Of a DNA stretch of 64,000 nt, positions 49,793 through 61,056 are shown in pieces (position 1 is the stretch's first letter; every line of letters begins with the position of its first letter). The notes below the pieces were generated by a model. That model did not search any database. It saw nothing but the letters and a program-made list of their open reading frames with translations, and had not been told where the DNA came from. This stretch comes from Thelonectria olida (taxonomy: Eukaryota > Ascomycota > Sordariomycetes > Hypocreales > Nectriaceae). A program made the position numbers and the translations under genes. The stretch covers positions 620,001 to 684,000 of the forward strand of contig JAGPYM010000012.1 in assembly GCA_020736575.1 (NCBI GenBank), given 5' to 3'.

Positions 49793-51193
49793 CTATCGTC
49801 GGCTCAAACGCCGTTGTTTCCTGCTTTGTGAAGTCCGACTGCCCTCGTCTTCCTCACTTGAATCCTCAAAGAGTCTAGCGCTCTTTCCCTTTTCATTGGC
49901 ACCCTTCTTAATCGAAATGATACAGCCCTGCTCTTTCAACCGTTTTGTCAGCTCGGTGCTGGCTTGCATGCCGGGGAAATCCTTGGCGCTGTAGACGTGA
50001 AACACCTTGCTCTTGACTTCAACAAGCACCGGGAAGTGCCGAACTTCCCTTGCCCGAACCGGATCGATCATGACGAGACTGAATTTAAGACGGAATGCCC
50101 CTGGAGTCCGGCAAGAGAGATCTGGAAAGCAAAAGAAGCATCCCTCTTCGCCGAATTCGTCCTTGCCTACGAAAGGTGCGCCAGCAAGTGAGCCCATGAG
50201 ACGCCGCTGTTGTCGGTATTCTTCTGGCATAAAGGCTGCATCCCGAGTTCCAGACTCATCGTAAATCGAGCAGCTCATGACATAGTGACAGTATCGTAAA
50301 CGCTTCTTCGTTTCCTCCTCACTGAGGTAAGGGCTCTCGATGAGAAGTTGTACAATCGGAGGCGGATCGATAACTCTCCTATCCCTCTCACCAAAACCGC
50401 ATGATCGTGCTGCCACTGGTTGTTGCCGGATTTTGAGTTTGTATTCGGCATCCAGGTTATGACTTGGGCGCCTACTGCTAGGAGCGCTCATCGAGTTCGT
50501 AGAGTTGTTACTGCCACCATCGACGCTCAAGATATCGGCAATTCTCATAGGGTCGGATCTGTTCTCGGAGGGTGACATGGCCGGGCTGCTTAGAGTCGGC
50601 ATGGGCGGCATCGTGACGATGGGCGGGGGAGCTCGTTGTGTCCCATAACTATTGGTTCGACGAGGAACTGGGGGGTGAGGCAGGTAAGCAGACGCAGAGG
50701 TCTCAGATCTGGGCGCAGCATGTTCTTGAAGAGGTCGCGGAACGAGTTGGCGCTGATAAGCCTGTGAGGAGTTTATGGCAGTAGGGTGGACCATTGACGT
50801 GGGATTTTGAGTGACGTGGTGGCCATGATGCCTCTGCTGACTGGTAGAGATGACTGAGTTGTGACGAGACGGCGGAGGGCCAGGTGGCAGCTGAGAGTAT
50901 GAGATATGTGGGCTAGGCGCAGGCATTGCGGCGCTGTGATATCCAGAAGGAAACCTCGCCTGCTGAGGAGGTTGTACCTCAGGTGGACCGTAGTTGTCCG
51001 GTGCTCTTGCGAGAACCGGTGGAGGGGGAAATCGTATGTCCTGAGGCGGTTGAGTATGGAAGTGAGACGGGTGAAGAGCTGGGTCGCGAGGGGGGTAACG
51101 AGGGTCGTGAGCCCATGCAGTCGGATATGGGCGAGCCATGGCTTCTGTGTCCCCAAGCCTGTAGGAAGTGGTTTCGACGATGGTGAAAGACAT
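49793..51193 (-). CDS. velC: Velvet-domain regulator, VelC-like
   Basis: Velvet proteins are NF-kB-like fungal DNA-binding regulators of sporulation, sexual development and secondary metabolism; they form homo- and heterodimers. Single exon as read, 466 aa. Residues 1-~245 are disordered, rich in Pro, His, Ser and Gln. RIADILSVDGG at 217-227 precedes the velvet domain at ~251-432: YKLKIRQQPVAARSCGFGER, DRRVIDPPPIVQLLIESPYL, LRYCHYVMSCSIYD, CFFCFPDLSCRTPGAFRLKF, and VFHVYSAKDFPGMQASTELT. The C-terminus is acidic (DSSEEDE) then basic (RKQRRLSRR), a likely nuclear signal. A C-terminal velvet domain after a long N-terminal extension fits VelC; VosA has it N-terminal and VelB has it split by an insertion. 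The first ATG was taken. It is flanked on both sides by more than 7 kb of gene-free DNA. Confidence 0.82.
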   Translation of the reverse strand: MSFTIVETTSYRLGDTEAMARPYPTAWAHDPRYPPRDPALHPSHFHTQPPQDIRFPPPPVLARAPDNYGPPEVQPPQQARFPSGYHSAAMPAPSPHISYSQLPPGPPPSRHNSVISTSQQRHHGHHVTQNPTSMVHPTAINSSQAYQRQLVPRPLQEHAAPRSETSASAYLPHPPVPRRTNSYGTQRAPPPIVTMPPMPTLSSPAMSPSENRSDPMRIADILSVDGGSNNSTNSMSAPSSRRPSHNLDAEYKLKIRQQPVAARSCGFGERDRRVIDPPPIVQLLIESPYLSEEETKKRLRYCHYVMSCSIYDESGTRDAAFMPEEYRQQRRLMGSLAGAPFVGKDEFGEEGCFFCFPDLSCRTPGAFRLKFSLVMIDPVRAREVRHFPVLVEVKSKVFHVYSAKDFPGMQASTELTKRLKEQGCIISIKKGANEKGKSARLFEDSSEEDEGSRTSQSRKQRRLSRR

Positions 51194-54100
51194 AGAATTT
51201 GGGCCCCCAAGACGAGAGAATCACCAGAAGAAGAAGTTTGAAAGGAAGAAACAAGTGTCCTGCTTTTGAAGAAGTGAGTGGTGGCTCAAATCGCTTGCGT
51301 CGATTGAGCAAACTTACATAGCTTAGGATCCCAAGCGACGTCCAATAAGAAGAGAGCTGGGCGAGTCAAGGTAACAAGACGACGGGAAGCCCCAGCGCTT
51401 GAGCTCTTCCAGGGAATCGGCTGGGAATAGGAATGCGGATGGGCCCACAGAGCGGGTGGTGTTAAAGCAGTGGTGACGGTTGTCGCAGGACAGTGAACCA
51501 ACAGAGACAGACTGGACCGCGGGGTGAGGGGAGTGTGATGTGTAGCGTTGGTCGGAGAGACAGGAGAACAGCCCCAAAAGGTCGGAGGCAACGCCCTAAG
51601 ACGGCAAATTTGGCCGCCGAGAGAGGAATCGAGGCTTGTTGGAAGTTGAAGTCCAGGTTAAGACAAGAGGGAGATGATGGCGAGAGCGATCCGAGAGAGG
51701 TGGCTTACCAACCCCACGAACATCCGGATTTGGAGGCTGTCGAGCCCTGTGGCGGCACGGCCAGGACCAGGAAACGGGGCAAACGGGGCGTGTCGGCGCA
51801 AGGACAACGGACAGACAGCAGCAACCTGATCTCAAGCGAGAGGGTGCATTCCCTCTTGAGGCCGCTCACAATTTGGACCCCGGTGGGCGGATTCGGGCGA
51901 GAGCTTGCGTGAGTGGCTTCGACGTGACTTTGGTCCGAGGACGTGACTGAAAGCCTTTGTTACTCGGAGGGCCAGAGGAGGGGTGTGAGAACAATGGAAC
52001 AGCAAGCCAAACGGGTACATCTCATGATATGGAGGCGCCTTATGCGTGCATATGTACTTACTGGTGCCCTGGAGCCTGGAGGCAAGGAGGGAGCAAGGGA
52101 GAACAACACCAAGGGACGGGATAGACGCAGGGTGAGCGATCGGGTGAGACGACGGTGGAGCAGGAATATGTAGCTTGGGATGTGAATGATGTGGGGGGGG
52201 AGCGAAGTGGACGAAGGGCGTAAAGGAGAACGAGAAGAACGAGGAGAAGACGCTTGGGGAAACTGCCCGATGGCGGACGTTGTTGGGATGTTGGATTTTG
52301 GAGACGGGCGGGAGCTATTCTCTTAGTTTTGAAGGGAGATCGAAGAATTTACCTCCAACTCCAATTCCTGAGGGCGGCCGCGATCAATGCCCCAGGAGAA
52401 GAGAAAGGACCGACTTGTAGCGTACGGCACAGCAGTCGCAATCAGCAAAGGCGTAGTAAAAGGCTGAGAGGAGAGGAATTATCAGAAATGTAAAAAATCG
52501 CCGAGACCTGGCCTCGATTAAGTACCTACCTGACATAGACGGATGGACCGCCTGCCAACACAACAGTACACAGACGCCGGTTTGCCTGCCCACAGCGCAA
52601 CGAGGAGAGGAATCCAGGGTCTGGGTTTGGTTCCTCATACCTTAGCTTAGATGTACTTCGCCCAGTCGTGGGCGAGCGATTAGATCAAGGGACCTGTCAT
52701 TCAGCACCTCCAACGGCCAACGAGGCTGGAGGCAAGTAGAATGGACCATCACTCGTCCCTAATCACGGATCCTTGCCGTGAACCGGTGCATCTAAAAGTG
52801 TTAGCTTGAGTCTACTAACAAGCTCGGCGAGAAAACAACACCTTGACCCCTCGAAATCAACGTCCCCCGTCCGCATCAGCCCAGTCGCTAACTTAGTGCT
52901 TTGGCGAAAGTCGCCCTAAAAACCGCCACCTCATTATGCACCAGCTTCGCGGTCAGGAAATGCAAGACAGTCAGAAATAGAGCATCTTCTCAGCATGGGT
53001 GATTGAGGGGTCCAAGGGAGGGAGCGAGGGTAATTACGAACCGCTGCGCTGCCGCCGATATCCCTGTTCCCATCGATTCGACACCCTGCCCACACCACTA
53101 TAGTGGGTGGTTATCCGTTTAACATGTCTAGACTATTTGTCAACCATGGATCTTGAGTCCGTCGCCGGATAACGTACCTACCGTCTCGGGAAACGATGTC
53201 ATTATCCTGCCTCGTGGCTCCTCGTTGCTTACCATGCAACCATGGTAATCTGCGCATGCATGTGCTGGCGTCGAATGGGGTGGGCCCCACGATATTCCTC
53301 CCGTCCTTTGCCTCCTCTCTGAAGGCTGCTTTGGGAGCATCCCAAGCACTCAGTCGGCGGTTGGCCATGTATCTTTTCCGCTTTGATAATGCTGGTTGGG
53401 TCTGGCGTACCGCTGAGAGCCATTACATGGGTGCATTGACGTTGCAACTGTCCAGTAGGGGATGCTGTTGGCTTGGTTGCTCCGTCCTCCGTATCCGTGT
53501 GTCTGCGCTAATTGGCCGATCCGCATGCAGAACTGTTTCGTTTGGGGAAAGACAGCTGAGACGAATGAGGTGAGTCCTTGTCAGTTGAATCGAGATGCCT
53601 CGTTGGTAGAACTATACCTACGTACTCGATACCACCTTGCGAGAGATGCTCAGGGTTCAGTGCGTTTGCTAACCACGTTTCCGTGGTGGTGGTTTGATGG
53701 AGGTGGCACAGTAGGCGGTAGCCAGAAGAGGAATGAGGCACCGAGCGAAAGGTGAAGCCTAAGTGTAACAGAGTTCCATGAGTTATTGCGGGCAAAGACA
53801 GCCACAAAGCTCTATCCTGTGCTTTGAAGGAAAAGAGTATTCGTAGAGAATGTACGGGATGAGTGGGTTGAAGTCGGAATAAGCGCCAAGCGGATGATGC
53901 GAAAATGCGCCTGACAGAGGCTTTAGTTCAACCCTAATGGATTAGTAACAATACTTGGTCGTCCCTTCCTTTGATCATAAACACCGGCTGCCTGCTCAGT
54001 TCCTTCGATGCTTGAGAAGTTCGGGTATAATAGCAGGAGCAACCTGACGCTGCGTGCACAAAAGTGCATTCCTCATTCTCACTTGCCTGCCTACTTCGTA

Positions 54101-57100
54101 AGGCAGGCACACAAGGAGTCACGTAAGTTCCATTTGTATCTATACTTGCAGGACCCCACTCAAGCCAAGCAAAAGGGAAGGAACAAAAAATAATGGATGT
54201 GCATAGGTACCTGTCCGTAGATCTCGCCGGTTCCAAGCCCCGTCAGGTCGCCAACACCTGAACCAACAACCAACCGACCAACCAACAACTCGACGACCTC
54301 ATAATTTTATCAGCGCACCCAAATTCCAAAGCCTCAAATTTATCGACCCCTATTCTTATCCATTGCATCATCGTGCAACTCCCCTCGCTTCTCTTCCCTG
54401 TTCCCACATCTCGGCTGGCTCATCGCCCCTCTGAGTTCTCGGTTTTCCAGCTCGCTGGGAATTGGCCGATTGAGAAGCAAGAGCTCGGCTACGGTCCAGG
54501 AAGACAGGCAGCCTCGTGGACTGTGCCTTGCAGTGCAAAACAGGCGCTCGGCTTGTGATGTCCCCCTGCAAGAATGTGACTTGAGGCCTAGAGCTCGTAG
54601 CTATCATCCGACGTCCGTTTTACTTCATCATCCTCTTCACGACTCTTCGAGACCAACGATGCCACCACTATCACCGAATTTCCTTTCGCCACCGCATGAT
54701 CATTTCAAACCAGGCGTCGCCCTTCCCCACGCCCCTCCATCAACTGCCTCCGATCGGCCCGGGCCCAGCTCTCTGGACTCATCTAGGCCGCACATGGCGC
54801 AAAGCCACCCGTCAAAGCGAGTTTTCTGATGCCTCTTCTCGCAAGCATCAGCCTTGACCCCTCTCCGAAGATTTGAGACTGGCAAATTCAGCGCTGACAA
54901 CTTCGGTATAACCAATGAGGCCTGACGGAAGCACGATTATGTTGACCTCCGAAAGGCACTCAACAGGCCAAGATGCCAGAGCCCATCAGGTCAACTCGGC
55001 TGCTACAATTGGCGACATCCTACGACGGTTAACCAGGAAACCGATATGCCTCCATCTGGCGCCAATGGTGCGGCTGATTTGCACATTCCATTCTGCCATT
55101 ATTCTTGTCGGCAATCGGCAGTCAAGCCCTGGAATTTCAGACCCTTGACCAGCTGATGTCTGTCCTGTGTTGTCGACCAACCACCAAAACTGGTAATTAT
55201 TGGACTCGCGCAACTCCCTCTGGTCTAGACCGATTTGACGGGGTGGTCGTCGAGGCGCAAGGGTAATGCTGGCCGGCTCGACCGTGTTTGATCCAACCCC
55301 ACACCGCAAAAGCAACGTCGAGTCGAGAGTTTGCCCTCAAAGCTGTCCATTCAGTACAAGGTAACCACTTCGCAGTAGCTTCAAGGGTGAGAAATGTGGC
55401 TGTCAGCGCCGGCGCTGAGTGCGGTCGCGAAAGGTGGAAGAGGGCTGGCGTTGGAACGAAACTCTCCAGTGTCGAATTGGCACAGCATCATTCGATGTGA
55501 GAGATGAGTTTACGATGCTCTCATAACTGGTTAACAATACGCAGTTTTAATCAAATCTGACATTGTGGGCCAGGAGCACAGGTTACACAAAGAAGCTCGT
55601 CATGGTTCACGGCCCAGGATTACGATACGACTCCGGTTGATCTGCTCTCTATCAGGACCAAACGGACATTCTAATGGGCCAATAATGGACCTCAAGTCAG
55701 CAAATATCAGCCCATGCTCGATGCAGACTGGGCTGTAGTTCTCACCGCTTCAGTCCTTGGCAGATGGAGGGCAGGCATTCCCCATCCACATCAAATTCAC
55801 CCACTCCCGCATTTGCCTCCTTGCATGACCTCCACCGTTAAGCGAATGAGGATCAGGTAAGCCCTTCGGCACCAACCGCAGCTCAGCCTTGACTATCGAC
55901 GCAGCAAGCTCCCTCGCTCTGGATCCCGGGGTTGGCCATCAGCTAGTGCTGGATTGGTGATGACCTGCCGACGTGGTTAGCATGTGGCAGGGGGGGGGCC
56001 TCGGAAAATTGAGAAGGGATCCCTTCTCGAGGCCCCGGAGGGAGGAAGGCATAGGCTTTAAGAGTAATTGTCTGCATAGGTATGCAGCATAACTTGGGCA
56101 TGGACCTAGGTGGGAAAGCTTATTCTTATAGACCCCTACGGACACTAAACCTTGGTATTTAACACGTCTGATTGATGGCATGGATCCCAACGGCTATCTC
56201 CTTTTTACTCAGCCGGACCGTGTCACTTTCCCGTCCCATGCCATCAACGCTATCCTGGGGGCGCCACCCACCCGGACCGTGGATGGTGATCTGCCCTGCC
56301 CTGCCCTGCCAACCCTGCTAACTCTCAATCTGGCCTCTGCCACGGTTATCAATGGCGCTCGGTTCAGTGAATCAACCCGACCATGCCCCACTGGGTAGAT
56401 CAGTCCCCAAGTTGCATCAACTCTGCTCTAGTTGATGCAGAGTGCCAGCCACTCAGGAGCAGCAACAGACCAATTTGAAGATCAGATCATGTTCATCACT
56501 GAGCTGTCTCCCTGCCGGAACCTGGGATGCATTGACGCGGTCCTCATGTCTTGGCTTGGTGTCTGTGCCCTCATTTGTCTTGGAATCAGAGATAGTCAAG
56601 CAACTCACCACGAACAAGAAACCCATGCTGCCCTTGCAGCGATGCATGCTGTGCCGGCTGCATTGCTGGGTCCTTTCTGAGTCAGTACGGAGAACTGGCT
56701 GTTTAGTTGCTGTCTGTTTCTGACGGTGCAGTCACAGTAATTGCCCTCAATCATTCACCACGCTGTCTTGGTTGTGTCATGTCACTCGGGACACCATGTG
56801 TGTGTGATCTCTTCCCTCCCAGAACAGTTGAGAACCACCGAGTGCCAACACCGCTTGCAGCCTTGCGCCTCACTCTAGCTAGTCCCAACGGTTTTGCTCT
56901 GACGCCCTGCTTGTCAGATCGCTCTAGACGCGTCACGCGCCGCCACCCACTTCTCATGCTCGATCGACAGTTTGCGAACAAATGGGCGCTCTCCTTTGCT
57001 GACGGCATTAGATATCCGATCGACATCCTTCGAACGAGCTCTCTTTTCCCCCTGTGTCTTGCCGTTTAACCTAGCCGCTTTTGTTACCTCGCGGCAGCTA

Positions 57101-58676
57101 TGGCATACCTCACATCCTCAGCCGATGAAAGTGAGCAGAAAACTCGGCCCGCGCTTGTTCACTGGATCTTTCCATGTCAACATGGCAAAACCGCTGGTCC
57201 GAGTGAAGTAAGGCGCACTTATCAACGGCAAGATGCAGAAAGTTCCCGCTACAACCTTCCCTTGTTGTTTGAATCGGCTCTCCTCATTATCACCAAGTCA
57301 GCCTTTCCTTTTCTGGCATCCAACTCTCTCGATGATTATGTGTATCAAGCGCCCCAGGTAATAAGGTATCAAGTGCTTGCTTACTGACTGACTGGTTTAT
57401 TTCTTTCCTGTATTATTTTTATTCTAACCACACCAAGGGTACCAGATACGCCAAACCAGGATGCTTAATACACGTAGCCTGCTCAACATGCATTACAGGT
57501 TATAATATCTTCTCGGTGGGAAGCTCTGTCCAGTGTTGATCCCTCGATCCAAATCGATCGGGCTAAGGTGACTAATTCGTGTGCACGATCTCTAAGGTCT
57601 GCCTGAAGAATGCCCTAACTCTTTCCTATGCGAGTTCAGCCTCGAGCATCTAGGAAATGCTACAAGTATAGCACTAGTTCGGACTTTAACGGCTCGATCA
57701 GGTGCGAGAAAACGTGTGCATCATCCATCATGCCTCATATAGGCAAAACTCCTGTCTTAGTAAAGCAGACTCGTAGCAGAAAGGGGGCGAAACCAATCAA
57801 ATAAAGGGACCAGCTCTGTTAGACGTTACCAGTTCCATCTTCGTTATATTGATTCAGTGGCTTGTAAATGTGTGAAGCAGGAAGCGGGAGTTCTGTTCCG
57901 CAATCACATGGACATCTGAAGTCACGGACAGTGCAAAGTGCATACAGTCGAGCATAGTGTACCTTGAGCGAGGAAATATCAATCAGTAGAGAGAACAGCA
58001 AAGAGCAAGCGTGATTTAGAATAGTTTGTTTATTTATTTTTAAAAGTTGTTCTTTGTAGATCAAAGACTTCTACCTCAGACAGAGCCAAGGCATCTAGAC
58101 TTGTGTAGAAGAAGTGTACACTAGCTTCTTGTTTCTTCCAAGAGCCACCAAACACGTAGCCTATCCATATATACCGTGCAGCCGATATGCATTTCCACAG
58201 CTGGGACCGCGCCGGTCCCTGACTGCCCTGTCGAAATTTCCCATGTGTCGAACAATAAGCCAAGATGAAAAGATAGTCCTCGCCAACCCACGACGCTGTT
58301 GCGAAAACTCCGGGCCGCGCTCACTTCGAGTTGCCAAATCCGTCTAATGTTGGAACGTGTAGTGTAATGAATGATGTCCTCCCGGTTCGAGATTAAAAGA
58401 AATATAACAAAAGCTGTGGTTCCGTCGCGGTCGTATCAGTGATCACCACGAGGGCGGTGGTAATGAGAAAATGAAAATTGTGATGCCGAAGCGGGTTGAG
58501 GGTATCAGAGTCGTAAAAATATATACCAAAAAAATAGGTCGTATGCGAAATGGATGAGCAGATCCAAAGCTGAAGAATGGTCTGCAGACATGATGATTAA
58601 AAGTGGTAATGATCGGTCCAAGGCAAGGGTCGTCAAATGACGATCTAAGGACCATATGCAATTAGGCGGTTTCCTC
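51194..58676. other. Gene desert upstream of the velvet gene
   Basis: About 7.5 kb with no supportable gene. The first ~1.1 kb (to ~52330) is purine-rich on +, that is CT-rich on the VelC strand, and is probably its promoter and leader. Elsewhere open frames are short and unrecognised. A leader-like stretch (CAACCAACCGACCAACCAAC around 54260) is followed by a 56-codon ATG frame at 54659..54829. The part from ~57400 to 58660 is A/T-richer. No mobile element or RNA gene seen. Confidence 0.55.
56291..56310. repeat. CTGCC pentanucleotide repeat, four copies
   Basis: Four exact tandem copies of CTGCC in non-coding DNA. Confidence 0.85.
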
Positions 58677-59862
58677 TCATAACAAGCCGTTGAATAAGGC
58701 AACTCCCATTAGGGAAAATACGACAGCCGTCCACGACGGCACGAAACTAGAGCTAGCGGACACCTCCGCCTTAGGTAGAGTGCTGTTGACGAAGTCGATG
58801 CCGCAGATGGTGTTAACCTGGCGAGCTGCTGCTTCGTACGTATTGGAAATAGGTTGAGACCGATCGGCTGAAGCGGTGTGGAAGATGGCCATAGTTTCCT
58901 GGATACACCAGCTACAGGCGGGAACGGTGCTACCTGGCAGAGTGAGGTTGTAAGGAAGATAGTAAAAATAGGCGTTGGAGGCAGTGGTACTGTTAGTCAC
59001 GGCGTTGGCGTAACAGTACATGTCGGAGCCGGGGTCTTGAAGGCAGGTTGCTTGGTACATCATCTCATAGGACTGAAGACCATAGAGGAACTGCTTCACG
59101 GTCGAGTCACCATCGTCCCACTCCTTCTTGCAGTTCTCGGAAGCGGTTAGGTTCTTGGCAGCACCGTCAAAGAATTCGGTGCAGTAGGTAACGTTGGCGG
59201 AGCATGTCGCATCCAAGACGCGAACAATGCTGAGAAGCTGCTTCTGGGCGTTGAAAAATCCTTGTGACGTCTATTCATCCAGTCAGAACCCAGGGCGCAA
59301 AGCAACGGAAAATGGAATATGCGCGAGAACTAACCTGAAGCATCATCGAGAGAGGGTAGCAGGCCTCGTAGGAAGGATCATTGAGAACGCTATCAAGAAA
59401 GGTAGGGCAGTTGCTGCTAGAGTCTGAATTCAGCTCGGCATCGAGGTTTCCATCAAAGGCCTCAGGCAGAGGGGAAGTAGTGACATCGGCAGTGGAGGTG
59501 GCTTGGGTGACAGAGATGGTGAGGGTGGTGACGGAGGCCGCGGCCTTGGTAGCTTCGGTTTTACTCGTCTTTGTGTGGTGTGAAGACTCGTCGCTGGAAG
59601 ATTCGCTTTCATCAGACTCGGCTCGCCTTCTCAATTGGCCTTGTTCGAAGTAGACATCTTGATCTTGAGCTGGAGGGGTCGCGACCTCCGTCTCCGAGAT
59701 GGGGGCTGCACGGCGAATGCGGAGATGCCGTGTCTCAGTTGCGCGGGCGAGAGCTCCCGAAGCAAGACAAGAGACAAGAAGCACGAGGCAAAAGGCGACC
59801 CGCAGACCCGACAGATGGAAGCTGGCGCGCGCAATATGTGATGAAGAAGCCGAGGCGGCCAT
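58677..59862 (-). CDS. Predicted GPI-anchored surface protein (DUF7729-like)
   Basis: Function unknown; probably a plasma-membrane or cell-wall protein. Two exons on -: 59862..59335 and 59270..58677, with a 64-nt intron (GTTAGT..TAG); the product is 373 aa. The N-terminus has a signal sequence (hydrophobic LRVAFCLVLLVSCLASGALA, ~20-40). A Ser/Thr/Ala-rich low-complexity segment (~75-135) follows. The folded part begins SNCPTFLDSVLNDPSYEACY and continues with many Cys (ATCSANVTYCTEFF, NCKKEW, CLQDPGSDMYCYAN, VPACSWCIQE, NTICG) and N-glycosylation sites. The C-terminus AEVSASSSFVPSWTAVVFSL then MGVALFNGLL is a typical GPI-attachment tail. I associate this Cys pattern with the fungal DUF7729 group from memory, with moderate certainty. 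Confidence 0.78.
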
Positions 59863-61023
59863 GGTTAACGAGTGACGAGGCGAAAAAGTCGCCCAACTGA
59901 AGTGAGAGAAGGTGTGAGAAGAATCGGATGGTCCGCATGGGCGACGTCAGCGAATTCTTTGCTCTATCGAGGCAGTGACAGTTGTCTAGCTAGGAGATTG
60001 CTGCGTGTTTCACCACGATGGACCCGGTAACTTCGTTTGAGAGCGTGGTTGGCTCGACGGGCAATGGTGCTGCACAGACGGTGGCAGAACCGTAAAAGAC
60101 ACCGGAAAGAACGGAAGGTTGAGTGGCGGTGTTTTATATAAAAAGAGGTGAGGTTGGTTTTGAGTTGTCGCCGTCGTGGCAGTCGAATGTGCATGCGAGG
60201 TCGACGATGGTCTTTCGTCAAGGCGGGTCTCGCAGGTTCGACTGGGACGCGTTGTTGGTTGACGAGCGCCGTGAAAAGAGCGACAGAGACAAAGCCAAAG
60301 GAGTGAGGCTGTTGTCTCTACACAGAGAGTGCCGATTCGAAGACGTCGCGACGAAGCTTAACTAAGAGGTCGTCGAGTACAGTTGAAGTGGTGAATACAG
60401 GCGGGCCGAGAAGGGAGTGATCATCGGCGGCTCTGGGCAACGGTTGCGCGAGCGAGAAAGGAGCAAAGATGAGCGTCGAGCGAGGGGGCCAGTGGAGGAA
60501 ATAACCATTTTCCCCAGCACCAAGACCAAGAATAAGAACGAAGCTAAGACCGCAATGAGACCCAGTCGGACCCAGCGGGCGAAGGCGACGGGGGTGAATG
60601 GGGATAATGCGGGTGGACCATGCAGGCAAGGAACATGTCGGCTATTCCCAATCCAAGGTTGCGCCCAAGGCAGTGGGCGGAAAGGGAGGCAGACGAACGA
60701 ACTCAAAGGGTGGCAGACTGGAAATCGAGGCCATTCGAAAGGATTTGGCGTCGACATGGGCCTCAGGCCGGCCATGGGGCGCGTCTCCGTCAGCGAGCAA
60801 CTAGCTGGGATCCTGGCATGGTCGTCGAGGCGGCATTAGATTAGCAGGGAAATCGGGCGGCCAACCCAAGAGCTCTGCAGCGAATGCTGATTCTTGGCTC
60901 GCTCTTCCCGGAGCAGGGGGCTGGTTTGACCCCGGGCATTTCGATATGTGTGTGTGCGGCTTTTGTTAAGGAGGGGATCAATTGTACTACGTAGGAGGGA
61001 GGTGTTTGACGGTGGTGATGGTT

Positions 61024-61056
61024 GAGGTGGTGGTGAGGTGGTGGTGAGGTGGCGGT
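61024..61056. repeat. 11-bp tandem repeat GAGGTGGTGGT, three copies
   Basis: Two exact copies and one with a single change (GAGGTGGCGGT). It is G-rich on + with GG runs throughout. Confidence 0.85.
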
